From assembly GCA_900199555.1 (NCBI GenBank), contig FZQZ01000001.1, positions 186,001 to 250,000 of the forward strand: DNA of 64,000 bases, in the 5' to 3' direction. Every line of letters starts with the position of its first letter. Positions within the stretch are counted from its first letter, which is position 1. Source of the stretch: Prevotellaceae bacterium MN60. GTDB taxonomy: Bacteria; Bacteroidota; Bacteroidia; Bacteroidales; Bacteroidaceae. Position numbers and translations under genes: made by a program. Positions 26,458 to 34,825 of this stretch are shown here, piece by piece. Below the pieces are notes generated by a model, which saw only the letters and a list, made by a program, of their open reading frames with translations, was not told where the DNA came from and did no database searches.

Positions 26458-27507
26458 TTAATCCTCTTGGTATTCAGGACGGAGCTTTCGAACAGTTTCA
26501 CCCGCACGCCACATCTCCTGATTACGCATGGCCTCAAGCTCTTTCTCCAAACCTGCACGATAGTCGGGCTTAGAGTTGGCATCAATAGAAATCTGAGCCT
26601 CGTTACCAGTCTTAACAGAGTAGTAGAGCCACTCCATTACAGGCTTGATAGCATCGTGGAAACGGGGAGCCCAGTCGAGCGCACCACGCTGAGCAGTGGT
26701 AGAACAGTTGGCATACATCCAGTCCATACCCTTAGCTCCAAACAACGGGCCAAGGCTCTGAGTAAGCTCTTCAACAGTCTCGTTGAAAGCCTCAGAAGGT
26801 GTATGTCCGTTCTCGCGCAGCACTTCGTACTGTGCCAAAAGCAGTCCTTGAATAGCGCCCATCAGCGAACCACGCTCACCAGTAAGGTCAGAAGTAGCCT
26901 CACGCTGGAAGGTAGTCTCAAACATATAACCTGCTCCGATACCGATACCGAAAGCTAGTGTCTTCTCCTTAGCCTTACCCGAAGCGTCTTGGTAAACGGC
27001 ATAAGAACAGTTAAGTCCGCGACCCTCGCAGAACATGGTACGAAGTGATGTACCACTTCCCTTAGGAGCTACCATGATAACGTCAACATCCTTGGGAGGA
27101 ACAACACCTGTGCGATCGCTCCAGTTGATGGCAAAGCCGTGGCTATAATACAGAGTCTTGCCAGGCTTCAGATATTGCTTGATGGTAGGCCATACCTGTA
27201 TCTGACCAGCATCAGAGAGCAACATGCAGAGGATTGTACCCTTCTCAGCAGCCTCTTCGATAGAGAACAGTGTCTTGCCAGGTATCCATCCGTCAGCCAC
27301 AGCCTTGTCGTAGGTCTTACCCTGACGCTGTCCGACGATGACGTTGAAACCATTATCACGCAGGTTGCAGGCCTGTCCGGGGCCCTGAATACCATAACCG
27401 ATAACGGCGATTACCTCATCCTTTAATACTTCACGTGCTTTCTCAAGTGAGAACTCTTTGCTGGTGACAACAGTTTCGATAACGCCACCAAAATTCATTT
27501 CTGCCAT
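26458..27507 (-). CDS. ilvC: Ketol-acid reductoisomerase
   Basis: 349-residue NADPH-dependent enzyme of valine/isoleucine synthesis, converting acetohydroxy acids to dihydroxy acids. The Rossmann motif is VIGYGIQGPGQACNLRDNG (residues 35-53), VIVGQRQG follows, and the catalytic knotted domain has MVAPKGSGTSLRTMF, FETTFQREATSDLTGERGSL and EWLYYSVK. Length fits the Bacteroidetes class I form. It lies at the end of the ilv cluster but has its own promoter and long structured leader, plus an intrinsic terminator, so it can be regulated apart from ilvDBN. Confidence 0.96.
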   Translation of the reverse strand: MAEMNFGGVIETVVTSKEFSLEKAREVLKDEVIAVIGYGIQGPGQACNLRDNGFNVIVGQRQGKTYDKAVADGWIPGKTLFSIEEAAEKGTILCMLLSDAGQIQVWPTIKQYLKPGKTLYYSHGFAINWSDRTGVVPPKDVDVIMVAPKGSGTSLRTMFCEGRGLNCSYAVYQDASGKAKEKTLAFGIGIGAGYMFETTFQREATSDLTGERGSLMGAIQGLLLAQYEVLRENGHTPSEAFNETVEELTQSLGPLFGAKGMDWMYANCSTTAQRGALDWAPRFHDAIKPVMEWLYYSVKTGNEAQISIDANSKPDYRAGLEKELEAMRNQEMWRAGETVRKLRPEYQED

Positions 27508-27634
27508 AATTGTTTTGTTTTATGTGTTATACTTATCTCTGTGTACCATGCCAGCCCTGCACGAGAGCCGTCGTCTTAACGGTCCACTCCCACCCTGACA
27601 CGAGGGTGCGACGGGAGAGTTAACTTATAAAAAT
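27508..27634 (-). promoter_or_regulatory. Structured ilvC leader, possible pseudoknot (riboswitch-like)
   Basis: A 120-130 nt leader separates the promoter from the ilvC ATG. In RNA sense, TTAAC (27623-27619) pairs with GTTAA (27580-27576), enclosing CTCCC/GGGAG and ACCCT/AGGGT stems with a loop CGTGTC. The bulge between those stems (CCGTCG, 27614-27609) is complementary to CGACGG (27573-27568) outside the outer helix, which would give a pseudoknot. No leader peptide rich in Ile, Val or Leu codons is evident. The class is not recognised. Confidence 0.5.
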
Positions 27635-27640
27635 CGAATG

Positions 27641-27672
27641 CAAAGATAACAAATTGTTAGCAAATAACCAAA
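27641..27672 (-). promoter_or_regulatory. Promoter for ilvC
   Basis: Minus-strand TTTG (27672-27669), 20-bp spacer, TATCTTTG (27648-27641). Confidence 0.78.
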
Positions 27673-27715
27673 TTTTCTTTCACTTTTATGCAATTATTGC
27701 GGCACTAATGCAATA

Positions 27716-28456
27716 TTATACAAATTTCACCTTACTACGACAACACTCGGTGCCATCAGTGCGTACGATGCGAATATTGAAAGTTGACTGCTCTTCTTCC
27801 TCCATATAGAACGAAAGTTTGTCGCCCTCATGCGCCTCAGCCACATAGGCAATCTCGAAGCGCTGAATGCGATGCTCGCGATACCAATCCAAGTTCCACA
27901 GGTCGAGTACATGCTCGATATACTTGACGGAGTTGATATGTCCATTGATATCTACATCGTTATAATGGGTGTCGATGGTGCGTACAAACTCTGCCTTATC
28001 AGACATCTTTACGCGTCCACCTTTATCTATAGGACACTCTTTGTCTGCTTCTATCCACTCGTTGATAGCGCCGTCTTTGATAGAGAGGATGTCGCATGGC
28101 TGTCGACTGTCGGTATCTATCATCGCCCATACAGAGCGACCATAGCCATATACCTTACCCTCTTCGCCTACTACAGCAAAATTACGCTGAGTGAAATAGC
28201 GCATCGCATTTTCTACCCAGGTCTCTATATTAAACTTTGTATATTGCTCGGGCATCTCGTTCATCTCTATTGCCAGACGAGAGAGCACCCACGAGCGCTT
28301 GATAGTCATGAGGTATTTCATACCGAAACCTCGGTCGGTACTATGAAAGTCGGCAGCATTGAGCATGTGATTGCCCAAATGTCCCATAAACAAACGACCA
28401 GAGAAGTCGCAATGAAATGGCTCTGCCAAAAATTGATATTTTCCTATTTTATCCAT
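27716..28456 (-). CDS. Acyl-ACP thioesterase
   Basis: Double-hotdog thioesterase releasing fatty acids from acyl-ACP. MDKIGKYQFLAEPFHCDFSG at the N-terminus and the second hotdog with HYNDVDINGHINSVKYIEHV are typical of the bacterial FatA/FatB-like family. The start at 28456 is chosen because an upstream in-frame ATG (28480) would add eight residues encoded by a TTGAACA heptamer repeat; homologs begin at this methionine. It lies inside the ilv gene cluster between ilvN and ilvC, which suggests a link with branched-chain acyl products, though this is inference. Confidence 0.88.
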   Translation of the reverse strand: MDKIGKYQFLAEPFHCDFSGRLFMGHLGNHMLNAADFHSTDRGFGMKYLMTIKRSWVLSRLAIEMNEMPEQYTKFNIETWVENAMRYFTQRNFAVVGEEGKVYGYGRSVWAMIDTDSRQPCDILSIKDGAINEWIEADKECPIDKGGRVKMSDKAEFVRTIDTHYNDVDINGHINSVKYIEHVLDLWNLDWYREHRIQRFEIAYVAEAHEGDKLSFYMEEEEQSTFNIRIVRTDGTECCRSKVKFV

Positions 28457-28463
28457 TATAATA

Positions 28464-28578
28464 CGTTGAACATTGAACATTGAACGTTGCCACGAGCTTG
28501 CTCGCTTTGCACCTTTAGGTCAAAGAGCGTTGAACGTCAATCATTAAGCATTATGCATTAAGAATTAAGCATTAATCA
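28464..28578. repeat. Composite repeat: heptamers, two hairpins, heptamers
   Basis: Order on the plus strand: TTGAACA-type heptamers (about 28466-28488), a hairpin CGAG-CTTG-CTCG (28493-28504), a 21-nt palindrome CTTTG...CAAAG with inner ACCT/AGGT (28505-28525), then heptamers related to ATTAAGC (about 28541-28577). It fills the gap between the thioesterase gene and ilvN. Confidence 0.72.
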
Positions 28579-29117
28579 TGATGTTTCTCACGCTCATCCA
28601 AGAACTCACTAACCTGTTCTTGCATACCACGGGTAACAGCAATACGACCACTACGGGTATACTGAAGCACGCAGCCAAATTCGTCGAGGGCATGATAGAG
28701 CGAGATGATATCATCAGTTACACCATACTTCATAACAATGACGTAGGTGGGATTCACCTCGGTTATACTTGCCTCGAAACGACGAATGGTGCGAGAAATC
28801 TCAGGATTCTTCATCACCAAATCGGTAGAGAGTTTATAAAGACCTGTCTCACGGATAAACAATTGTTCATCGGTGAAGTAGTTGGCCTTAATCACATCAA
28901 TTTTCTTTTCTATCTGGCGCGTAATCTTGATAATCTGATCTTCGTCGCTCCAAGCCGTAATGGTATACTTATGCACACCTTCAATGCTGGATGCCGATAC
29001 ATTCAGACTCTCGATATTTACCTGACGGCGCGTGAACACAGCGGTAATCTGATTCAGAATACCTGCGATGTTTTCTGAATATACTAATAAGGTATAGAGT
29101 TTTCTATTGTCTTTCAT
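28572..29117 (-). CDS. ilvN: Acetolactate synthase small (regulatory) subunit
   Basis: 181 residues. The N-terminal ACT domain (LYTLLVYSENIAGILNQITA, then VFTRRQVNIESLNVS) binds valine and mediates feedback inhibition of the large subunit; a second ACT-like C-terminal part follows. It is 35 bp downstream of ilvB and matches the long IlvN/IlvH form. Its last codons run into the heptamer repeat at 28541-28577, which includes the stop region. Confidence 0.93.
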   Translation of the reverse strand: MKDNRKLYTLLVYSENIAGILNQITAVFTRRQVNIESLNVSASSIEGVHKYTITAWSDEDQIIKITRQIEKKIDVIKANYFTDEQLFIRETGLYKLSTDLVMKNPEISRTIRRFEASITEVNPTYVIVMKYGVTDDIISLYHALDEFGCVLQYTRSGRIAVTRGMQEQVSEFLDEREKHHD

Positions 29118-29152
29118 ACTTACTATTTACTGTTTAACCTGTTTACCCCTAA

Positions 29153-30856
29153 TCATACCTCCAGCATCATATCGTTGACATTCATGCCTGGAGGAGTCAT
29201 TGGCAGTACATCGTCGTCTTCCTTGATGGCACATTCGAGGATATAGGGTCCCTTCGTTGCCAACATTTTTGCAATAGCAGCAGACAAGTTCTTACGCTCG
29301 GTAACAGCCTCGTAAGGGATACCATAGCCCTGAGCAATAGCCTCATAGCAGGGATTCATCATCTTGGTAAACGATTTGCGTCGCATCCAGAACATATCCT
29401 GCCACTGGCGAACATTGCCCAGATAGTTATTGTTCATCAGTATCATCTTGACAGGTGCCTGCTGCTCCATGATAGTACCAAGTTCTTGGATACACATCTG
29501 GAAGCCACCATCACCCATAAAGCAACAAACGGTACGGTCGGTAGCAAAGGTGGCACCAATAGCGGCAGGCATACCATAACCCATCGTGCCCAAGCCTCCA
29601 CTGGTACAGATACTACGCTTCTCGGGATATTTGAAATAGCGAGTGGCGAAGAGCTGATTCTGACCTACATCGGTTACGAGGACAGTACCCTTCGGTGCTT
29701 GTTCAGCAACAGCATTAACTACCTCGCCCATCAGCAAAGGGCCATCAGTAGGATGGATAGCAGGTTCGATAACCTTTGTATGCTCTTTATCGTCTAATTC
29801 CTTAAACGAGTCGCGCCACTCCTTGTGGTCGTTCTTATTCAAGAGTGCAGTCAGCGCAGGCAGCGACTCCTTACAGTCAGCAACCACAGCCACATCCGTC
29901 TTCACATTCTTATCTATCTCACTACGGTCAATATCCAAATGGATAATCTTGGCCTGCTTAGCATAGGTCTTGGTATTGCCCGTCACACGATCGGAGAAGC
30001 GCATACCAATAGCTATCAGCACATCACACTCCTGTTCCTTCAGGTTGACGGCATAGTTACCATGCATACCTAGCATACCCACATTCAGCGGATGGTCAGA
30101 AGGAAGTGCAGAGAGACCTAACATGGTACGACCTGCAGGAATGTCAGCCTTCTCCAAGAGAGCTTTCAACTCTTCCTGAGCATTACCCAGCTCTACACCC
30201 TGCCCTACCAGAGCAAGTGGTTTCTTAGCATTATTAATAAGTTCGGCAGCTTGGCGCACGGCATCCATATTCAACTTAGGATAAGCTACATAAGAGCGCA
30301 CGAAATCTACCTTCTTGGGTTCCCAATCGATTTCTTCCACCTGTGCATTGCGAGGGAAGTCGAGAACGACAGGACCTGGGCGACCACTGCGAGCAATATA
30401 GAACGCACGACTTACCGCCCACGCAATATCATCGGCATGACGTATCTGATACGACCACTTGCTGATGGGTTGTGCCACACCAACAAGGTCTACTTCCTGA
30501 AAGGCATCAGTACCCAGCGAGTTGATAGCCACCTGACCAGCAATAACGACGATAGGCGTAGAGTCGAGCATTGCATCAGCCACACCCGTCAACGTATTGG
30601 TTGCACCAGGACCACTAGTCACCAACGCCACACCTACCTCACCACTGACTCGGGCATAACCCTCAGCAGCATGAACAGCAGCCTGTTCGTGGCGCACCAG
30701 AATATGGTCGAAGCACTTCTTCTCACCACGGGTATAGTCAAACAGCGCATCGTATGTAGGCATAATAGAGCCACCAGGATAGCCAAAGATGGTCTTTACC
30801 CCTTCGGCCTGCAAGGCTCTCATCAGCGCTTTCGCTCCAGTAATTCTATCTCTCAT
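29153..30856 (-). CDS. ilvB: Acetolactate synthase large subunit
   Basis: 567-residue TPP- and FAD-dependent enzyme that condenses pyruvate with pyruvate or 2-oxobutyrate. KTIFGYPGGSIMPTYDALFD (19-38), RHEQAAVHAAEGYARVSGEV with the TPP-activating Glu, VTSGPGATNTLTGVADAMLD, and the TPP-Mg motif GDGGFQMCIQELGTI with MNNNYLG are present. Length is normal. It lies between ilvD and ilvN in the ilv cluster. Confidence 0.96.
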   Translation of the reverse strand: MRDRITGAKALMRALQAEGVKTIFGYPGGSIMPTYDALFDYTRGEKKCFDHILVRHEQAAVHAAEGYARVSGEVGVALVTSGPGATNTLTGVADAMLDSTPIVVIAGQVAINSLGTDAFQEVDLVGVAQPISKWSYQIRHADDIAWAVSRAFYIARSGRPGPVVLDFPRNAQVEEIDWEPKKVDFVRSYVAYPKLNMDAVRQAAELINNAKKPLALVGQGVELGNAQEELKALLEKADIPAGRTMLGLSALPSDHPLNVGMLGMHGNYAVNLKEQECDVLIAIGMRFSDRVTGNTKTYAKQAKIIHLDIDRSEIDKNVKTDVAVVADCKESLPALTALLNKNDHKEWRDSFKELDDKEHTKVIEPAIHPTDGPLLMGEVVNAVAEQAPKGTVLVTDVGQNQLFATRYFKYPEKRSICTSGGLGTMGYGMPAAIGATFATDRTVCCFMGDGGFQMCIQELGTIMEQQAPVKMILMNNNYLGNVRQWQDMFWMRRKSFTKMMNPCYEAIAQGYGIPYEAVTERKNLSAAIAKMLATKGPYILECAIKEDDDVLPMTPPGMNVNDMMLEV

Positions 30857-30890
30857 AATTTTTCACTTTATTCTGTTTCCTAGATTAACC

Positions 30891-30938
30891 AGATTCTCTA
30901 GTTTTCTAGATAATCTAGTTGTTCTAGCATCTCTAGTC
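30891..30938. repeat. CTAG-word repeat between ilvD and ilvB
   Basis: About five units of 8-9 bp ending in CTAG (TTCTCTAG, TTTTCTAG, ATAATCTAG, TTGTTCTAG, CATCTCTAG) occupy the 76-bp gap between ilvD and ilvB and touch the ilvD stop. A similar TCTAG cluster occurs at 26256-26280. Confidence 0.65.
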
Positions 30939-32750
30939 AATAATCCTTACTCCTCCCTTGTCTGCCGAAGATACGCTCTGAGCATAAGCACGTAGGGCCT
31001 TAGTTACTTGGCGATTACGCTTCAACGGCTGTTGTGGGCGTGCTGCCAATTCTGCATCGCTCAGTTTCACATTAATCTTACGGTTAGGAATATCTATCTC
31101 AATGATGTCGCCATCCTTAATCTTACCGATATTACCACCAGAAGCTGCCTCTGGCGAGATATGACCGATGGAAAGACCACTAGTACCACCAGAGAAACGT
31201 CCATCGGTAATCAAGGCGCACTCCTTACCCATGTGCATCGACTTGATGTAACTTGTGGGATAAAGCATCTCCTGCATGCCAGGACCACCCTTCGGACCTT
31301 CATGAGTGATGACAACGCAGTCACCTTTCTTCACTTTACCACCGAGAATACCCTCGCAAGCATCTTCCTGAGAATCGAAGACTACAGCAGGACCTTCAAA
31401 GTGCCATAGGCTCTCGTCCACACCAGCAGTCTTCACCACGCAACCATCTTGAGCAATATTACCAAAGAGTACGGCCAAACCACCATCCTTGGTATAGGCA
31501 TGTTCTAGGTCGCGGATACATCCATTCTCACGATCGGTATCCAATGAAGGATATTGTTCGCTCTGGCTACCCATCTTGGTAGAGAAGCGACCTGCAGGAG
31601 CAGAGAAGAAAATGCGACGAGGGTCATCACTCCCCTCGCCAGTTGGAGAGGGGACGGAGGTGAGGCTATATTTCTTCATGGCCTCACTGAGTGTCATGCC
31701 ATCCACACGGATAGCAGAACCATCAATCAAGCCACCTTTATTCAGTTCGTTCAAGATACCAAGGATGCCACCTGCACGGTTACACTCCTGCACAGAATAC
31801 TTCTGCGTATTAGGAGCCAACTTACAAAGACATGGTGTCTTGCGAGACAACTCATCGATATCCTGCATCGTAAAGTCGGCACCAGCCTCTTGAGCTACAG
31901 CCAACAGGTGGAGCACGGTATTGGTAGAACCACCCATCGCGATATCAAGTGTCATAGCATTGAGGAAAGCTTTACGTGTAGCGATATTACGAGGCAATAC
32001 GCTCTCATCACCATCTTCGTAATAAGCAAAAGCATTCTTTACCACCTGACGGGCAGCAGCCTTAAACAACTCTACGCGATTGGTGTGAGTAGCCAGAATA
32101 GTACCATTGCCAGGAAGACTCAATCCGATAGCCTCAGTGAGTGAGTTCATTGAGTTGGCAGTAAACATACCCGAGCATGAGCCACATCCAGGACAAGCAC
32201 ACTGCTCTATCTGCTGCATCTCCTCATCAGACACGCTGGGGTCGGCACCCTTGACCATTGCTGTAATCAGGTCGGCATTCTCGCCACGCCACTTACCTGC
32301 TTCCATAGGTCCACCACTACAGAATACAGTAGGAATATTCAGACGCATAGAAGCCATCAGCATACCAGGTGTTACCTTGTCGCAATTGGAGATACAAATC
32401 ATAGCGTCTGCCTTATGGGCATTCACCATATACTCTACACTATCGGCTATGATGTCGCGCGAAGGCAGTGAATAAAGCATACCATCGTGGCCCATAGCTA
32501 TACCATCATCAATGGCGATGGTATTAAACTCAGCCGCATAGCATCCCATCTTCTCAATTTCCTCACGCACAATCTGTCCAATCTCATGCAGATGAGTATG
32601 ACCAGGCACAAACTGTGTAAACGAGTTGACAATAGCAATGATAGGCTTGCCAAACTGCTCATGTTTCATACCTGTAGCAACCCACAAGGCGCGGGCTCCT
32701 GCCATTCTACGACCTTCTGTGCATACCGCACTACGAAATGGATGTTTCAT
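30933..32750 (-). CDS. ilvD: Dihydroxy-acid dehydratase
   Basis: 605-residue Fe-S dehydratase forming 2-oxo acids in Val/Ile synthesis. Conserved segments: [20 protein letters not shown] with a cluster cysteine, [32 protein letters not shown] and [20 protein letters not shown]. It is the first gene of the cluster. Near residue 367-373 the protein has SPTGEG, encoded by a 22-nt palindrome (31632-31653), where homologs are variable; the frame is kept. Upstream lies a TATCTTTG box (32793-32786), giving a leader of only about 30 nt, so no attenuator ahead of ilvD. Confidence 0.95.
   Translation of the reverse strand: MKHPFRSAVCTEGRRMAGARALWVATGMKHEQFGKPIIAIVNSFTQFVPGHTHLHEIGQIVREEIEKMGCYAAEFNTIAIDDGIAMGHDGMLYSLPSRDIIADSVEYMVNAHKADAMICISNCDKVTPGMLMASMRLNIPTVFCSGGPMEAGKWRGENADLITAMVKGADPSVSDEEMQQIEQCACPGCGSCSGMFTANSMNSLTEAIGLSLPGNGTILATHTNRVELFKAAARQVVKNAFAYYEDGDESVLPRNIATRKAFLNAMTLDIAMGGSTNTVLHLLAVAQEAGADFTMQDIDELSRKTPCLCKLAPNTQKYSVQECNRAGGILGILNELNKGGLIDGSAIRVDGMTLSEAMKKYSLTSVPSPTGEGSDDPRRIFFSAPAGRFSTKMGSQSEQYPSLDTDRENGCIRDLEHAYTKDGGLAVLFGNIAQDGCVVKTAGVDESLWHFEGPAVVFDSQEDACEGILGGKVKKGDCVVITHEGPKGGPGMQEMLYPTSYIKSMHMGKECALITDGRFSGGTSGLSIGHISPEAASGGNIGKIKDGDIIEIDIPNRKINVKLSDAELAARPQQPLKRNRQVTKALRAYAQSVSSADKGGVRIID
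31632..31653. repeat. In-frame CCCCTC...GAGGGG palindrome in ilvD
   Basis: CCCCTC (31632-31637) pairs with GAGGGG (31648-31653) and the inner CCA with TGG around GT, with one mismatch. It is followed by ACGGAGGTGAGG. It lies within the ilvD coding sequence and specifies SPTGEG. Confidence 0.65.
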
Positions 32751-32785
32751 ATCTGTTTAGTTATTCATGTACCCTTTTAGAATTG

Positions 32786-32816
32786 CAAAGATACACTATT
32801 TTCCCTAAACAGCCAA
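32786..32816 (-). promoter_or_regulatory. Probable promoter for ilvD
   Basis: Minus-strand TTGG (32816-32813), 19-bp spacer, TATCTTTG (32793-32786). The -33 box is one base off consensus. Confidence 0.6.
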
Positions 32817-32827
32817 CAAAATGATAG

Positions 32828-32860
32828 AAAAAATCCCCACAACGTAATAATTGTGGGGAT
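32828..32860 (-). terminator. Intrinsic terminator of the OmpA-family gene
   Basis: ATCCCCACAA (32833-32842) pairs perfectly with TTGTGGGGAT (32851-32860), followed on the minus strand by TTTTTT. Confidence 0.85.
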
Positions 32861-32890
32861 TTATGCAAAATTTAATGATAAATCTGATTT

Positions 32891-34036
32891 TTACTTCTGA
32901 TTTGTTACATCAACGAACTTAGCAACACGGTTGAAGTCGTTCTCTGCAGACAGCTTGTCAGTAGCACCCTGACCTTCAGCCTCAAGGCGGTCAGCAGCAA
33001 TCTTGTACTTCTTAACAAGAACGTTCTTAACAGCCTCTGCACGAGCCTTAGCGATGCGATCGTTAACCTCCTTAGAACCTTCGGGTGAAGCATAACCAAG
33101 AACCTTAACCTTTGAGTCAGCGTGGTTCTTCATATACTTAGCAACCATCTCACAGCTAGCCATACCAGCAGCGTCAACAGTGGTCTTACCCTGACCGAAG
33201 ATAACGATAGGCTGCAGGATAGTACCTTCCTTGATGATACGCTCCTCAACAATCTTCTCAGCAGGACGAGACTGGCAAGCAGCGAGCTTAGCCTTCAGGT
33301 CAGCAATAGCACGAGCATCAGCAGCAATCTTACCATCCTTGGCATTGTTGTCAGCACGCAGCTCATTGATCTTAGCATTCAGGCCATCAATCTCAGCCTG
33401 GTCGCGAAGCTCAGCAATCTTGAAGTTGTGAGTACCGTTAGAGTTACCGAACTTATAGTTGAAACCTACGCTTGCAGTAAACAGCGCACGATTGATGTTG
33501 AATTCAGTCTTCGCATGCTTGTCGTCAGCAATGTTGTAAACCAGAGCGGGCTCAACATATACCTGCCACTGCTTATCAGAACCGAAGTTCAGAGCCAAGT
33601 CAAGACCGAGCTTAGTTACCAGAGCATTATCCTTTGAACCAACACGGTTTTTCCACCAGCCAAAACCAGCAACACCGCTAACCTCAAAGCAACGAGGAGT
33701 GCCATTGTAACCAGCAAACCAGTTGCTGAAGTTGATAGTACCCAGCAAATTAGCATTGATAGCCTTCAGTGTACCATCCTCACCTGCAAATGCATTCTTG
33801 TTACCAAAATGAGCCTGTCCTTCAACAGCGAAACCAACTACTGGAGTAAACCAGCGTCCTACACGAAGACCAGCCTGGAAGTTAGCCAGATCCTTGAAGG
33901 TCTTAGCAGGTACATTAGCACCACCATTCACTCCAAGATACCAGTTGTCAGTGTTTTTACTCTCAACAACAGTCTGTGCATTAACAGCCTGTGCAGACAA
34001 AGCTGCAGCAGCAAGCATTAAAAATAATTTTTTCAT
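32891..34036 (-). CDS. OmpA family outer membrane protein
   Basis: 381 residues. A signal peptide (MKKLFLMLAAAALSAQAVNA) precedes an eight-stranded beta-barrel-like domain (about 25-205), a short coiled coil (EIDGLNAKINELRADNNAKD, about 210-250), and a C-terminal OmpA peptidoglycan-binding domain (about 270-378; KVKVLGYASPEGSKEVNDRI and AKARAEAVKNVLVKKYKI). This is the common major outer membrane protein of Prevotella/Porphyromonas type (Omp40/41-like). A strong promoter and intrinsic terminator define a single-gene unit, consistent with high expression. Confidence 0.92.
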   Translation of the reverse strand: MKKLFLMLAAAALSAQAVNAQTVVESKNTDNWYLGVNGGANVPAKTFKDLANFQAGLRVGRWFTPVVGFAVEGQAHFGNKNAFAGEDGTLKAINANLLGTINFSNWFAGYNGTPRCFEVSGVAGFGWWKNRVGSKDNALVTKLGLDLALNFGSDKQWQVYVEPALVYNIADDKHAKTEFNINRALFTASVGFNYKFGNSNGTHNFKIAELRDQAEIDGLNAKINELRADNNAKDGKIAADARAIADLKAKLAACQSRPAEKIVEERIIKEGTILQPIVIFGQGKTTVDAAGMASCEMVAKYMKNHADSKVKVLGYASPEGSKEVNDRIAKARAEAVKNVLVKKYKIAADRLEAEGQGATDKLSAENDFNRVAKFVDVTNQK

Positions 34037-34092
34037 CCTTTCCTATACTTTAAATTAGTTATATAATAATTTCATAGTTTTTATTACAAGTG

Positions 34093-34124
34093 CAAAGTAA
34101 CAAAAAATAATTATAACTTCCAAA
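34093..34124 (-). promoter_or_regulatory. Promoter for the OmpA-family gene
   Basis: Minus-strand TTTG (34124-34121), 20-bp spacer, TTACTTTG (34100-34093); leader about 50 nt. Confidence 0.68.
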
Positions 34125-34203
34125 GTTTTTTTTGAAAAAAACAAACTATTCACTTTGTTTTTTGCCCTTGCTTGGTTTCTCTATAAAATGTACGCGCGAG
34201 GGT

Positions 34204-34746
34204 TTACATCTCTTGAATGATTTTACCACCCTCTTCGATTGCCTGCATATTCAGCGGTATCAGTGCATGATGACGCTCTGGCAGCGTCTTGAAGAGTGCC
34301 TTCTCAACGCCCTTGGTGCTGACAACAGGTGCAACCTTCAAGAGTCCACCCAACACAATCATGTTGAACACCTTACCGTTCTTCATCTCGGCAGCCTTGT
34401 CCATAGCATCGATACGATATACGGTGATGTCTTTTCGTGTTGGAGGATTGATGATACCATAGCTGTCATAGATAAGGATACCACCAGCCTTCAACTTGGG
34501 TTCAAACTTCTCCAATGATGGTTGGTTGAGCACGATAGCAATATCATACTTACTCAGAATGGGCGACGAAATCTTGTCATCACTTACGATAACAGTCACG
34601 TTGGCCGTACCACCACGCTGTTCGGGACCATAGGCAGGCATCCATGTCACCTCTTTATCATCCATCAGTCCTGAGTATGCCAGAATCTTACCCATAGAGA
34701 GTACACCCTGACCACCGAAACCTGAAATAATAATTTCTTTCTTCAT
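34204..34746 (-). CDS. 2-oxoacid:ferredoxin oxidoreductase, gamma subunit
   Basis: 180-residue gamma domain (IIISGFGGQGVLSMGKILAY at residues 4-23, RGGTANVTVIVSD, NQPSLEKF) of a CoA-dependent, oxygen-sensitive oxidoreductase that decarboxylates 2-oxo acids to acyl-CoA. It is the last gene of a ferredoxin-alpha-beta-gamma set, 76 bp after the beta gene; that gap holds 8-bp repeats. Whether the complex prefers 2-oxoisovalerate or 2-oxoglutarate cannot be read from sequence. Confidence 0.9.
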   Translation of the reverse strand: MKKEIIISGFGGQGVLSMGKILAYSGLMDDKEVTWMPAYGPEQRGGTANVTVIVSDDKISSPILSKYDIAIVLNQPSLEKFEPKLKAGGILIYDSYGIINPPTRKDITVYRIDAMDKAAEMKNGKVFNMIVLGGLLKVAPVVSTKGVEKALFKTLPERHHALIPLNMQAIEEGGKIIQEM

Positions 34747-34784
34747 CGTTTTATTTCACTTTTTTTCTATTTTACAATTGGCAG

Positions 34785-34825
34785 ACTCACAGCAAATTGC
34801 CAAATCGTAAATTGTCCAATTGTCA
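34785..34825. repeat. Octamer repeat between beta and gamma subunit genes
   Basis: Units AAATTGCC, AAATCGTA, AATTGTCC, AATTGTCA, AATCGTTG lie in tandem (about 34794-34833) just past the beta gene stop and overlap its last codons. Confidence 0.6.

Noticed and set aside
32751-32890. Attenuator ahead of ilvD
   Set aside because: The only strong hairpin here (32833-32860) belongs to the end of the OmpA-family gene on the same strand and lies upstream of the ilvD promoter; the ilvD leader is too short.
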